This document shows positions 34,039 through 41,884 of a stretch of 64,000 nt of DNA, in pieces; the first letter of the stretch is position 1; each line of letters starts with the position of its first letter. A program made the translations under genes and the position numbers. The notes beneath the pieces were generated by a model, which had not been told where the DNA came from, ran no database searches, and worked only from the letters and a program-made list of their open reading frames with translations. The stretch comes from CAYNFP01 sp964396655 (GTDB lineage Bacteria; Bacillota_I; Bacilli_A; RF39; UBA660), in contig CAYNFP010000006.1 of NCBI GenBank assembly GCA_964396655.1, positions 4,284-68,283 of the forward strand, given 5' to 3'.

Positions 34039-34286
34039 TATATCTCCTTGTAAAAATTTAATAAAAATTTTTCTATATATTTCATTTCTTCAATGGTTGG
34101 CTTTGATTTAATAACTTTATTCTTATTATTAGTTGCAGAAACTATTATATGCAAAGACCCATCATTCAACTCTCTTTCATCAGTAAATACGAAATATTTT
34201 CTATTTTTCTCACATTCAAACTTCATAAGAACTCTAAATTCTTTTTTACGTCCACTTTTATTTTCAACTAAAACAGTATTACTCAT
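34038..34286 (-). CDS. DUF1292 (YrzB) family protein
   Basis: An 82-residue protein matching DUF1292 by pattern and position: a basic start (NKSGRKKEFRVLMKFEC), a YFVFTDE strand and a helical end (TIEEMKYIEKFLLNFYKE). In Bacillus yrzB lies between ruvX and mltG, exactly as here. The function is unknown in all species known to me. It shares its last base with mltG. Confidence 0.85.
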   Translation of the reverse strand: MSNTVLVENKSGRKKEFRVLMKFECEKNRKYFVFTDERELNDGSLHIIVSATNNKNKVIKSKPTIEEMKYIEKFLLNFYKEI

Positions 34287-34288
34287 AT

Positions 34289-34702
34289 TTACCTCTTAAT
34301 TCTATCTAAAAAAGTCTGCAATATTATAGTAGCCGCTATACTATCTATAACTTTTTTCCTGTTTTCTCTTCTTACATTGCTAGAAATCAATAATCTTTGA
34401 GCCTCTATTGTAGAGAGTCTTTCGTCCTGTAAATTAACCTTCAAATTTAATTCTTTTTCTATTTTACTTTTAAAATCATAGGTTTCTACCGCTCTAACAC
34501 TAGAAGTACCATTCATATTAATAGGTAATCCTAAAACAACTTCTGTTATTTTAAATTCTTTAACTACTTTACCCAATTTTTCTATTAATTCTTCTCCACT
34601 ATTATATCTAATTATTTTTAATGTTGAAGCAATTGTGCCAGTTTCATCACTTAATGAAACTCCTAATGTTTTACTCCCATAATCTAATCCTAAATATCTC
34701 AT
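34289..34702 (-). CDS. ruvX: Holliday junction resolvase-like RuvX (YqgF)
   Basis: A 137-residue RNase H-fold nuclease. Seen are the first strand with the catalytic Asp (MRYLGLDYGSKTLGVS), the strand VVLGLPINMNGT, and DERLSTIEAQRLL. The end block KVIDSIAATIILQTFLD carries the last Asp. The family processes pre-16S rRNA and may resolve junctions. It overlaps ireB by four bases, in conserved order. Confidence 0.93.
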   Translation of the reverse strand: MRYLGLDYGSKTLGVSLSDETGTIASTLKIIRYNSGEELIEKLGKVVKEFKITEVVLGLPINMNGTSSVRAVETYDFKSKIEKELNLKVNLQDERLSTIEAQRLLISSNVRRENRKKVIDSIAATIILQTFLDRIKR

Positions 34703-34941
34703 TTAATATAGTCCTTTAGCATTAACTCAATAACACTATTTCTATCTATTTCTAATATCCGACTCCTACATTCTTTATAACTTGATATATATCCTGGATC
34801 TCCACTTATTAGATATCCTGTTATTTGTTTAACTGGATCATAACCTCTTTCTTCTAAATCTTCAAATATTCCTTTAAGTGTTTTTCTTATGTTTTTATCT
34901 AATATTTCTTCTTTATCAAAAAGTTTAGTTGTACCTATCAT
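34699..34941 (-). CDS. ireB: IreB family regulatory phosphoprotein
   Basis: An 80-residue DUF965/IreB protein. Conserved features are TTKLFDKEEI, ALKGIFEDLEERGYDP-like text (TLKGIFEDLEERGYDPVKQ) and GYLISGDPGYISSYKECR. In Enterococcus IreB is phosphorylated by the PASTA kinase IreK and tunes cell-envelope stress responses. The ATG at 34941 is used because AGGATGTGATA lies before it. It heads the operon running to greA. Confidence 0.93.
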   Translation of the reverse strand: MIGTTKLFDKEEILDKNIRKTLKGIFEDLEERGYDPVKQITGYLISGDPGYISSYKECRSRILEIDRNSVIELMLKDYIK

Positions 34942-34963
34942 ATTATCACATCCTAACATTTAT

Positions 34964-34993
34964 ATTTTAACATTTATTTATGTAATATTTCAA
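34964..34993 (-). promoter_or_regulatory. Promoter of the ireB-greA operon
   Basis: TTGAAA (34988-34993), 18 bases, TAAAAT (34964-34969) on the minus strand, about 22 bases before ireB. Confidence 0.55.
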
Positions 34994-34994
34994 T

Positions 34995-35027
34995 ATAAAA
35001 AAAAGATTAAATTAAATTTAATCTTTT
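34995..35027 (-). terminator. Terminator after the 120-residue unknown gene
   Basis: Arms AAAAGATTAAATT and AATTTAATCTTTT with eight T following on the minus strand, at the stop codon. Confidence 0.75.
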
Positions 35028-35388
35028 AAAGTCTTATTTTTCTTACCTTATGTTTATCTAACTCTGAAGGTGATTCTATTTTTTCAAGTTCTAGCTGAAG
35101 CTTTTTTATGTCCCATAAAGATACCGAATACTCAAGTTCACCGCTTAAAAGGAGAAAAAAGTCAGAAACATATATATCATCCATATTAAACTTTTCATTT
35201 GAATATAATCTATAAGTTTCAGTCCCTTCAAGATTTTTAAAAACCCCATCTCCAACATATCTTAAAATTGTAAATGGTCTTTGTAATGGAAATAATTTAT
35301 ATTCCTCTTTATAATCTTGAGAATATCTTGATAATTCTACAACTACCAAATCTTCTGCAAGTATATTTTTTTTGTTTTGCCATAACAT
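35026..35388 (-). CDS. Hypothetical soluble protein, 120 residues
   Basis: Not recognised. Mostly beta in the first two thirds (DLVVVELSRYSQDYKEEY, PFTILRYVGDGVF, TETYRLYSNEKF) and helical at the end (DIKKLQLELEKIESPSELDKHK). No signal or membrane segment. An AGGAGG-type site precedes the ATG. It has its own terminator and lies between recO and the ireB operon. Confidence 0.6.
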   Translation of the reverse strand: MLWQNKKNILAEDLVVVELSRYSQDYKEEYKLFPLQRPFTILRYVGDGVFKNLEGTETYRLYSNEKFNMDDIYVSDFFLLLSGELEYSVSLWDIKKLQLELEKIESPSELDKHKVRKIRL

Positions 35389-35443
35389 AACTAAAACCTC
35401 CTAAATACAATTTAATGATATATCAAATATTTTATAGTGTCAA

Positions 35444-36181
35444 TTATTTATTCATATCTTTTAATACTTCTAAAAATTTTTTGCTTTTTATATATAATCC
35501 TGTATAGTTATCATAATATATTGTTAAAAATTTATCTATTTCTTTAATGACATTCTCGCTTACTTCTAATTTAGATATTTTAGATATATCTACATAATAA
35601 TAAAGCCTTAGTGTTTTTAATACTTTTTCATCTAATAATCTTTCATTGGTTCTACATTTTGAACAAACATAGCCTCCTTTTTCATAAGATAAAGTTACTA
35701 TATTTTTATTTCCGCAGACTACACAACCATCTAAATTTAAGGATACTCCTAAATAGTCTAGATATTTAAGTTCTAATATATTTGATATAGCCAAAGGATT
35801 TAATCCTTCCTCTATTTTTAGTAATGAAGATATAAATAAATTATATATCTCTTCATCTTCTCCATGTTTATATACATTTTTAGTTAATTCTGTTAAATAT
35901 GATAAAAAACTTACTTTTAAAATATCATTTTTTATATTAGAAAAATAATTTATTATGTCTGCTCCAATTAAAGTACTTAATTTACTATCTTTATAATACA
36001 TATAAAAATAAGCATAAGTAAAATTTTCACTTACTATTTTAAGTTTACTCTTAACTCCTTTGCAGCCTTTAGACATTACTCCAATTATTCCATATTCTTT
36101 AGTTAATATGTTTAATATCTTACTACTATCTCCATAAGGAGTACTACCTAATATAAATCCTTCTATTTTTTTTATTTCCAT
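35444..36181 (-). CDS. recO: DNA repair protein RecO
   Basis: A 245-residue recombination mediator that loads RecA with RecR. The N-terminal OB fold (KIEGFILGSTPYGDSSKILNIL with GIIGVMSKG) is followed by a helical domain with a four-cysteine zinc site (CVVCGNKN and YVCSKCR). The ATG at 36181 is used; a TTG at 36196 is the alternative. Neither has a visible ribosome site, and a terminator-like hairpin ends 14 bases before the ATG. Position after era is conserved. Confidence 0.92.
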   Translation of the reverse strand: MEIKKIEGFILGSTPYGDSSKILNILTKEYGIIGVMSKGCKGVKSKLKIVSENFTYAYFYMYYKDSKLSTLIGADIINYFSNIKNDILKVSFLSYLTELTKNVYKHGEDEEIYNLFISSLLKIEEGLNPLAISNILELKYLDYLGVSLNLDGCVVCGNKNIVTLSYEKGGYVCSKCRTNERLLDEKVLKTLRLYYYVDISKISKLEVSENVIKEIDKFLTIYYDNYTGLYIKSKKFLEVLKDMNK

Positions 36182-36192
36182 AAAAAAATTAT

Positions 36193-36222
36193 ACAAAAAA
36201 AACTAGCTTTTATCTAGTCTTT
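36193..36222 (-). terminator. Terminator between the YqzL-like ORF and recO
   Basis: On the minus strand ACTAG-ATAAAAG-CTAGT with flanking A and T runs (eight T). The 5' arm overlaps the micro-ORF stop codon. Confidence 0.65.
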
Positions 36223-36299
36223 TTTGCTTTTTTGTAATTTAAGTAATCTTCTACTTTTCCAGTTTTTTGGAATTTTTTCCATAATTCTTTGTCATTCAT
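36210..36299 (-). CDS. YqzL-like micro-protein, 29 residues
   Basis: ATG at 36299 with AGGTGA five bases upstream. The product reads MNDKELWKKFQKTGKVEDYL, then NYKKAKKTR. The W-x-x-F-x-x-T-G-x-(V/I)-x-x-Y-L pattern is that of YqzL-family proteins, whose gene lies between era and recO in Bacillus, the same place as here. Function unknown. Its small size explains why it would be missed by length-filtered gene calling. Confidence 0.75.
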   Translation of the reverse strand: MNDKELWKKFQKTGKVEDYLNYKKAKKTR

Positions 36300-36339
36300 T
36301 TTATTCACCTAGTAATATAATGATATAAAGTTTTAATTT

Positions 36340-37227
36340 TTATTCAGATTTATATAAAATTCCTAATTCTTTCATGCACTTTTCTTTATCTCTCCATTTT
36401 TTAAGAACTCTTACATATAATTCTAAATATACTTGTTTATTAAGCATTCGCTCTAAATCTTTTCTTGCTTCTATCCCAATTTCTTTTATTTTAGCACCTT
36501 GTTTACCTAAAATTATTTTTCTAAGAGCTTCTCTTTCAGTAACTATATCTACAAATATATTTATTATATTTTCTTTTTCTTCGTAACTAGTTAATATACA
36601 TGCGATAGTATGAGGAACTTCATCTTCAGTTAAATTCATTACTTTTTCTCTAACTATTTCAGTTATTCTAAATTCTTTAGATGAAGATGTTTTATCTGTT
36701 TCAGAAAAATATTTAACATTATCAGGTAAATAGTTCTTTAATACTTTTATTAATCTATCTACATTATCATTTTTCCCAGCACTTAGTGGAATTATTTCAA
36801 TAAAATCATATAAATCCTTATATTCATCTATTTTAGTTAAAATTTCAGCATTACTTAGTTTATCAATTTTATTAATTACTAAAAGTACTGGTTTAGTAAC
36901 ATTTTTTAATCTTTCAATAATAAACATATCTCCTGAACCTAGTTTTTCACTACCATCTACAACAAATAATATTAAATCAACATCATTTACTGAACAATAT
37001 GCTTTACTATTAAGAAATCCGCCTAGCTTATGAACTGGTTTATGAATACCTGGAGTATCTACAAATACCATTTGAGAATTTTCATCTGTATATATTCCTT
37101 GTATTAAATCTCTGGTTGTTTGAGGTTTATCTGTTGTAATTGCTACTTTTTCACCAACAATTGTATTTATTAAAGTACTTTTCCCTACATTTGGCCTACC
37201 TATAACACTTATAAAACCACTTTTCAT
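36340..37227 (-). CDS. era: GTPase Era
   Basis: A 295-residue GTPase needed for 30S ribosome assembly. G1 is GRPNVGKST, G3 DTPGIHK and G4 NKID. The C-terminal KH domain (about residues 200-290) binds the 3' end of 16S rRNA and has the conserved LGKQGAKIKEIGIEAR. It overlaps cdd by four bases. Standard length. Confidence 0.97.
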   Translation of the reverse strand: MKSGFISVIGRPNVGKSTLINTIVGEKVAITTDKPQTTRDLIQGIYTDENSQMVFVDTPGIHKPVHKLGGFLNSKAYCSVNDVDLILFVVDGSEKLGSGDMFIIERLKNVTKPVLLVINKIDKLSNAEILTKIDEYKDLYDFIEIIPLSAGKNDNVDRLIKVLKNYLPDNVKYFSETDKTSSSKEFRITEIVREKVMNLTEDEVPHTIACILTSYEEKENIINIFVDIVTEREALRKIILGKQGAKIKEIGIEARKDLERMLNKQVYLELYVRVLKKWRDKEKCMKELGILYKSE

Positions 37228-37604
37228 TTTAAATCCTCTTTACTGAATTTTGTATTCATAACTTCTTCAAAAGTCATTACTTTCATTTCTCCAGAAGTAG
37301 TCATTATATTAAATAATACTTTATTATCAAAAAATTCTAAAAATGTTTGTTTGCATATATTACATGGATAACAAATTTTATCACTATCAGTCATTAAATA
37401 TAATGATTTAAATTTTCTTTCTCTATTACTAATAGCATTATTAATAGCGTTTCTCTCAGCGCATATAGAGCCTCCATAAGAAGCATTTTCTACATTTACG
37501 CCTCCGTATAAGTTCCCGCTTTCTGTTTCAACTATGCACGCAAAATGCATGTTAGAATATGGTGCATAACTGTTTTTGATTAATTCTTTTAATTTTTCTT
37601 TCAT
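37224..37604 (-). CDS. cdd: Cytidine deaminase
   Basis: A 126-residue homotetrameric-type cytidine deaminase of pyrimidine salvage. The zinc site is seen as GGSICAERNAI (Cys ligand and catalytic Glu) and YPCNICKQ (two Cys ligands). The substrate block is GGVNVENASYGG. It lies 9 bases after ybeY and overlaps era. The order ybeY-(dgkA)-cdd-era is conserved; dgkA is missing here. Confidence 0.96.
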   Translation of the reverse strand: MKEKLKELIKNSYAPYSNMHFACIVETESGNLYGGVNVENASYGGSICAERNAINNAISNRERKFKSLYLMTDSDKICYPCNICKQTFLEFFDNKVLFNIMTTSGEMKVMTFEEVMNTKFSKEDLK

Positions 37605-37613
37605 TGTTTACTC

Positions 37614-38054
37614 CTATCTTTTAACATCGTAACTTTCTAATATTTCTTCTTCTAACTTTCTCATAACTACTCTATCTTCTTCTTCAATATGATCATAACC
37701 AAGTAAATGAAGTAAGCCATGAACTGTTAAGAAACAAAGTTCTCTTTTTAAACTATGTCCATATTCTTCTGCTTGAGACTTAGCTCTATCAACAGATATA
37801 TAAATCTCTCCTAAGAATCTAAATTTGGTATATTTAACATCATTTTCTTCTTCAAAAGCAAATGATATTACATCAGTTTCAATGTCTTTTCCTCTATACT
37901 TTTTATTTATCTCTCTTATCTTTTTATTATTAACAATTGTAATATTATAAAGAGGATTTTTAACTTCTAACTTTTTAAAAGTAAGTGCACATATATTATC
38001 TATATCATCTATTGATATATCTTCCTTTGTAGTATTCTCAATATATTCCTTCAT
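37614..38054 (-). CDS. ybeY: Endoribonuclease YbeY
   Basis: A 146-residue zinc protein for 16S rRNA 3' maturation and ribosome quality control. The H3xH5xH motif is seen as HGLLHLLGYDH near residue 113. The upstream block DVISFAFEEE is also typical. It lies 13 bases after the VanZ gene. Standard length. Confidence 0.95.
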   Translation of the reverse strand: MKEYIENTTKEDISIDDIDNICALTFKKLEVKNPLYNITIVNNKKIREINKKYRGKDIETDVISFAFEEENDVKYTKFRFLGEIYISVDRAKSQAEEYGHSLKRELCFLTVHGLLHLLGYDHIEEEDRVVMRKLEEEILESYDVKR

Positions 38055-38067
38055 TATAAAACCTCCC

Positions 38068-38670
38068 TTAAAAAGTAATAATACCTAAAAAATATAATAC
38101 TATAAAAACAATTAATAAAATACTAAGAATTGTATAAATAAAATCTTTTTGAAATAAACTAGGCAAATGTCTTTTTATAGCGTCTAATGCTATATAAAGC
38201 ATAAAACCTAATATACCTCCTGTAACATTAAGAATTATATCGTCTATGTCAAAACTTCTTCCAATAAAATATTGAACTGTCTCTATTATTAAACTAACTC
38301 CAACAGACATTAAAAACATTGTACCTATTTTTTTTATATTAACATAATAAGTCACAAAATATCCAAAAGGAATAAATAAAATTATATTCCCAATAACTTG
38401 TCTAAAAAATTCATGAGTTCCAAAATCATATCTTAGTATTTCATTAAAAGGAACTAAGTTCATTCCAACATATTCATTTTGACCATAAGTAACTAATTGA
38501 AATAGAATTAATATATAAGCCCCAAAAAGAATTAACATTATTTCATTTTGAAGATGAAATTTCTTATTGCTATTTTTATAATAAGCAATTCTAATTATTA
38601 ATATTATAGCTAATACTATAGTCATAATAGGCCAAGACATTTTTAAAACGCTTATTAATTCTTCTTTCAT
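38068..38670 (-). CDS. VanZ-like membrane protein
   Basis: A 200-residue membrane protein with five hydrophobic helices. The VanZ signature is seen as MNLVPFNEIL, then VIGNIILFIPFGYFVTYY and SLIIETVQYFIGRSFDIDDIILNVTGGILGF. Family members confer teicoplanin tolerance in some hosts, but most are of unknown role. It lies between yqfD and ybeY, the place of phoH in Bacillus. Confidence 0.88.
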   Translation of the reverse strand: MKEELISVLKMSWPIMTIVLAIILIIRIAYYKNSNKKFHLQNEIMLILFGAYILILFQLVTYGQNEYVGMNLVPFNEILRYDFGTHEFFRQVIGNIILFIPFGYFVTYYVNIKKIGTMFLMSVGVSLIIETVQYFIGRSFDIDDIILNVTGGILGFMLYIALDAIKRHLPSLFQKDFIYTILSILLIVFIVLYFLGIITF

Positions 38671-38674
38671 TTAT

Positions 38675-39817
38675 TTACCCACTTTCTTGAATAACTAATA
38701 CATCTGTAATATTTTCATACACTTTATAAAATATTTCTACTTCTATTTTACTACTATATGGGTAAATATTCAAAACTTTTTTATCAATTATATATTCATT
38801 TTTTTCTAATTGATTTTTTATACTTTTATCACTTCTTTTAATGGCTTCTTTTAATGCAGATTCTTTATCTACATTAAACTCTTTATATTTATATATTTCT
38901 TTTACTTCTTTTACTAGTTTAAAAAATAAATAGGGTTTATTAACTAAAATTATTTCGTGATTCATAGAAGAAGTTGTTTCATACTTTCCAGTTAATGTCA
39001 TTTTTTTATTAAATAACTCTATATAATAATGATTTATAACTTCTCCAGTTCTAACATATTCAACATAATTAAAAGGGACCTTTGCTTTAACTATATACCA
39101 TACTTCTCCATATACTTCCCCTTCTGCTCTAACTTGTTTAATTAGAGTCTCTTCATTTTTATATATGTTACCACTTATTATAATTTCTCCTTTTTTAACA
39201 TATTCATTTATTTCTTTTAATATATCCCCTTCGGTTGCGGTTATATGTTTTATTAAGGCATCTTTTTTTGCCACTATATGTCTTTTAAAATTACTTTTAA
39301 TTTTCTCTTCTATTATAATTCTTTCAGTAAGTTCAACAATGCATTTAGTTCCATCATTCTTAATTTCTAACCATTCTAATTTATCCTCATTATTTTTTAC
39401 AATATTTTTCTTAATATTCATTAATTCTTTATAACTTTTTTTTCTAGAATATTTTTTTATATCATAATTATTTAATTCTTTTATTAAAATATCTTTTATT
39501 TCTTCATTATTTGTTTTTATTTCTATACTAAAAACAGTATGAGATAAAATATTTAATAAAAATAATCCCCATAAAATACAAATTAAAAATATAAAATTAT
39601 TTTTAATAAATTTTATAATACCTTCTTTTCCATAATATTTAATTATTTTACTTTTTTTAAATAACTTTTTAATTACAATAAAATCTTTTTTATATATTTT
39701 TATATAATGAGTGTTTTTTTTATTATTTAAATAATTAAAATATATTTTATTCTTACATAATTTATTAATCAATTCATATTTATCTAAATTTTTAATTTTT
39801 ATTAATATTTGATTCAT
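38675..39817 (-). CDS. yqfD: Sporulation protein YqfD
   Basis: A 380-residue membrane protein of the YqfD family, made in the mother cell during sporulation. One membrane segment (about residues 72-95, FIFLICILWGLFLLNILS) separates a basic N-terminus from a large extracytoplasmic part. The conserved centre is WLEIKNDGTKCIVELTER, then IVAKKDALIKHITATEG and GEIIISG. It overlaps yqfC by four bases, as in Bacillus. Confidence 0.88.
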   Translation of the reverse strand: MNQILIKIKNLDKYELINKLCKNKIYFNYLNNKKNTHYIKIYKKDFIVIKKLFKKSKIIKYYGKEGIIKFIKNNFIFLICILWGLFLLNILSHTVFSIEIKTNNEEIKDILIKELNNYDIKKYSRKKSYKELMNIKKNIVKNNEDKLEWLEIKNDGTKCIVELTERIIIEEKIKSNFKRHIVAKKDALIKHITATEGDILKEINEYVKKGEIIISGNIYKNEETLIKQVRAEGEVYGEVWYIVKAKVPFNYVEYVRTGEVINHYYIELFNKKMTLTGKYETTSSMNHEIILVNKPYLFFKLVKEVKEIYKYKEFNVDKESALKEAIKRSDKSIKNQLEKNEYIIDKKVLNIYPYSSKIEVEIFYKVYENITDVLVIQESG

Positions 39818-40059
39818 AAAAAATTAATTCCTTTATAATTTCCCTCAATATAAAGCTCTTTATTTTCCATCTTCTTTATATATAAATCATTACCAATTAT
39901 AATAATATATTTATTAGTTAGTTTTATCTTTATTTCGCTTTTGCTTATATTTATTATTTCTTGGTAATTATAAATATATATACTTTTTTCATATATCCCA
40001 ATCAAATAATCATTATCTTTTATATAATTTATAAGGCTTTTTAGTATCATATCCATCAT
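39814..40059 (-). CDS. yqfC: Sporulation protein YqfC
   Basis: An 81-residue protein, beta-rich with repeated short strands (SIYIYNYQEIINISKSEIKIKL, YIIIIGNDLYIKKMENKELYIEG). It matches the YabP/YqfC family by pattern and by lying directly before yqfD. Expected to act in the mother cell during spore formation. No clear sporulation promoter could be fitted upstream. Confidence 0.82.
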   Translation of the reverse strand: MMDMILKSLINYIKDNDYLIGIYEKSIYIYNYQEIINISKSEIKIKLTNKYIIIIGNDLYIKKMENKELYIEGNYKGINFL

Positions 40060-40077
40060 TTAATTATATTCTTGGGA

Positions 40078-40104
40078 ATTAAAAAAAACTCAATTTATGA
40101 GTTT
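40078..40104 (-). terminator. Terminator of rpsU-yqeY
   Basis: Arms AAACTCA/TGAGTTT with a TAAAT loop and eight T on the minus strand, at the yqeY stop. Confidence 0.75.
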
Positions 40105-40541
40105 ATTTTTTTCATTACTATATCATTAACTACTTTCATATCTACTTTTCCCTTAAGATTTGCAGATATTTCTTTCATTATCTTACCTAAATCTTGTTTA
40201 CCTTGAGGTTTTATTAAATCAAATATTTTATTTATTTCTGCTTCTGTTTTCTCTAAAGATAACTGTTCTGGTAAATATGTTTTTAATATTTCAATCTCAG
40301 CTTTTAACTTTTCAGATAAATCATTTCTTCCACCATTTTCAAACTCTATAATTGATTCTTTATGAGTTTTAATTTGCTTGCTAGCAACATCAATGACGGC
40401 TTCATCAGTTACTTCATTTAATTTATTGTTTATTCTATATAAATCAACTGCGCTTTTTAAAAGTCTTATAGTACTTAATTTATCTTTATCTTTATTTATC
40501 ATAGCTGATTTCATATCAGAATTTATTTTATCATATAACAT
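40095..40541 (-). CDS. yqeY: GatB/YqeY domain protein
   Basis: A 148-residue helical protein equal to the C-terminal GatB/YqeY domain. Seen are MKSAMINKDKDKLSTIRLLKSA, then EIEILKTYLPEQLS and the end block GKIMKEISANLKGKVD. It may interact with tRNA or aminoacyl-tRNA. It follows rpsU by 9 bases, the conserved pairing. Confidence 0.93.
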   Translation of the reverse strand: MLYDKINSDMKSAMINKDKDKLSTIRLLKSAVDLYRINNKLNEVTDEAVIDVASKQIKTHKESIIEFENGGRNDLSEKLKAEIEILKTYLPEQLSLEKTEAEINKIFDLIKPQGKQDLGKIMKEISANLKGKVDMKVVNDIVMKKINS

Positions 40542-40550
40542 AAATCCCTC

Positions 40551-40745
40551 CTAGTAATTACTTCTTTTACTATGTTTTTTTGCGTTTCTGATAGCTTCTT
40601 TTTTAGCTTCTCTTCTTTTAACGCCTGGTTTAGAGTATTCTTTCCTTTTTTTCATTTCAGAAGGGATACCACTTCTTTGGACTTTCATCTTGAATCTCTT
40701 TAATGCATTTTCTACATTACCGTCTTTTACTTCAACACGTGTCAT
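40551..40745 (-). CDS. rpsU: Ribosomal protein S21
   Basis: A 64-residue, very basic small-subunit protein, used in translation initiation. Seen are VKDGNVENALKRFKMKVQRSG and the KKRKEYSKPG(V)KRREAKK pattern. GAGGGGAG precedes the ATG. A clear promoter lies just upstream. Confidence 0.97.
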   Translation of the reverse strand: MTRVEVKDGNVENALKRFKMKVQRSGIPSEMKKRKEYSKPGVKRREAKKEAIRNAKKHSKRSNY

Positions 40746-40777
40746 TTCTCTACTCCCCTCCTCTCATTACAAACTAG

Positions 40778-40806
40778 ATTATACAATATTTATTTATCAA
40801 TTTCAA
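40778..40806 (-). promoter_or_regulatory. rpsU promoter
   Basis: TTGAAA (40801-40806), 17 bases, TATAAT (40778-40783) on the minus strand. The 5' UTR is about 25 bases with a strong ribosome site. Confidence 0.7.
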
Positions 40807-40860
40807 CCTTATCTATCAAAAAAATTTAAATTATGATATTATACTTAAGAAAGGAAAAAT

Positions 40861-41358
40861 ATGAAAAAAATTTATTTGCTTCTTATGATTGTAACTTTTA
40901 CTTTTATTTTATCAGCATGTTCAAATAACAATTCTACTGAAGATACCGATACTGGAAAAATAAAAACATTAACATGTACAATTAATTCAGCAGATGAAGA
41001 TGATTATAATACAGATTATTCAATTATATATACTTTTAAAAACGGTATAATAAAAAAATTAGAATCTGCTGCAGTAATGGAGACAGATCCAGATCAAATA
41101 GACTATATTATTTCTAGCGCTGAAGCTGTAATTGATCAAATAGGAAGTTATGATGGTTTTACTTACCAAATAACAAAAGAAGATAAATCGCATATTAGAT
41201 GTGAAGTTCAAATTGATTATACTAAAATTAATGCTGAAGATTTAACAAATCAATATGGAGAAGATTATGTTACAAGTGATACATATTTAAAATATTTACT
41301 TATGACTATGGAAGACATTGAAGAAGGTATGACAGGAGATGGATATACTTGCAAATAA
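40861..41358 (+). CDS. Secreted lipoprotein, YehR/DUF1307-like
   Basis: A 165-residue lipoprotein. A signal peptide with lipobox ILSAC puts the lipidated Cys at residue 20. The mature domain contains LTCTINSADEDDY, a YSIIYTFKNGIIKKLE strand pair and a C-terminal DGYTCK, with Cys residues that may pair. The plan resembles DUF1307/YehR lipoproteins; the match is by pattern. An extended -10 (TGATATTAT, 40835-40842) and AAAGGA precede it. It is one of only a few plus-strand genes. Confidence 0.7.
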   Translation: MKKIYLLLMIVTFTFILSACSNNNSTEDTDTGKIKTLTCTINSADEDDYNTDYSIIYTFKNGIIKKLESAAVMETDPDQIDYIISSAEAVIDQIGSYDGFTYQITKEDKSHIRCEVQIDYTKINAEDLTNQYGEDYVTSDTYLKYLLMTMEDIEEGMTGDGYTCK

Positions 41359-41383
41359 AAAGACTTTAAAGTCTTTTTTAATT
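41358..41383 (+). terminator. Terminator of the lipoprotein gene
   Basis: AAAAGACTTTAAAGTCTTTTTT, a perfect stem of AAAAGACTTT against its complement with a T run. (The quoted element is written in two overlapping halves of 10.). Confidence 0.8.
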
Positions 41384-41538
41384 TATCTTTTTACTTTGCT
41401 GTATTAAATAAAAGCTCTATTTGATGCCAATTTTATTAAAAATAATGATGGTGAAACATATAAAACTTTTTCTAAAAAGACACATTGTCAATTCTATCAA
41501 TTATGAATTTAGCTAAGGTTTCTATTAATATTAATCTA

Positions 41539-41566
41539 ATAAAATGGAACGAATTAACGTCCCATT
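41539..41566 (-). terminator. Terminator of the 88-residue unknown gene
   Basis: Arms AATGGGAC and GTTCCATT (one G-T pair) around the stop codon, with TTTTATT following on the minus strand. Confidence 0.6.
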
Positions 41567-41820
41567 TCTTTACCCATTGAATCCAATAAAAACTCTACCC
41601 ATCCAACTAATTCTGCTGCTTTATCTTTACCAATAATTCCTTGTGCATATAACATTTTTACTCTTTTAATAACTGCCTCTAAAGTTTCTTTAGTAGCATT
41701 AGGATTATCAATTGCTTCTTTCAATACCTCTGCATCTTTAGTTTTTTCAATTATCATTCTAATAGTTGATTGATCTGCTTCTGGATTTCCAACTATTACT
41801 CTATCTACACTCTCTGCCAT
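41554..41820 (-). CDS. Hypothetical helical protein, 88 residues
   Basis: Not recognised. It contains two helical units separated by NPxA turns (VGNPEADQSTIRMIIEKTK and IDNPNATKETLEAVIKRVK), a spacing like leucine-rich-variant or HEAT-type repeats. A terminal helix follows (KAAELVGWVEFLLDSMG). AAAGGAGG precedes the start. Monocistronic with its own terminator. A small protein-binding scaffold is a guess. Confidence 0.65.
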   Translation of the reverse strand: MAESVDRVIVGNPEADQSTIRMIIEKTKDAEVLKEAIDNPNATKETLEAVIKRVKMLYAQGIIGKDKAAELVGWVEFLLDSMGKEMGR

Positions 41821-41884
41821 ATATATTTCCTCCTTTCAATATGTCTAATTAATTATAACATATTTTTATTATTCAAGCAAATAT

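Noticed and set aside
39165..39434. 89-residue plus-strand reading
   Set aside because: Antisense to yqfD; no ribosome site.
40080..40125. Possible sigma-E promoter before yqfC (CATAAATT)
   Set aside because: The -10 is fair, but no -35 fits at 13-15 bases, and the box lies in the yqeY terminator by sequence necessity.
41384..41538. Short plus-strand peptide after the lipoprotein gene
   Set aside because: About 30 codons, no ribosome site and no family pattern; it may be decayed DNA but cannot be supported.
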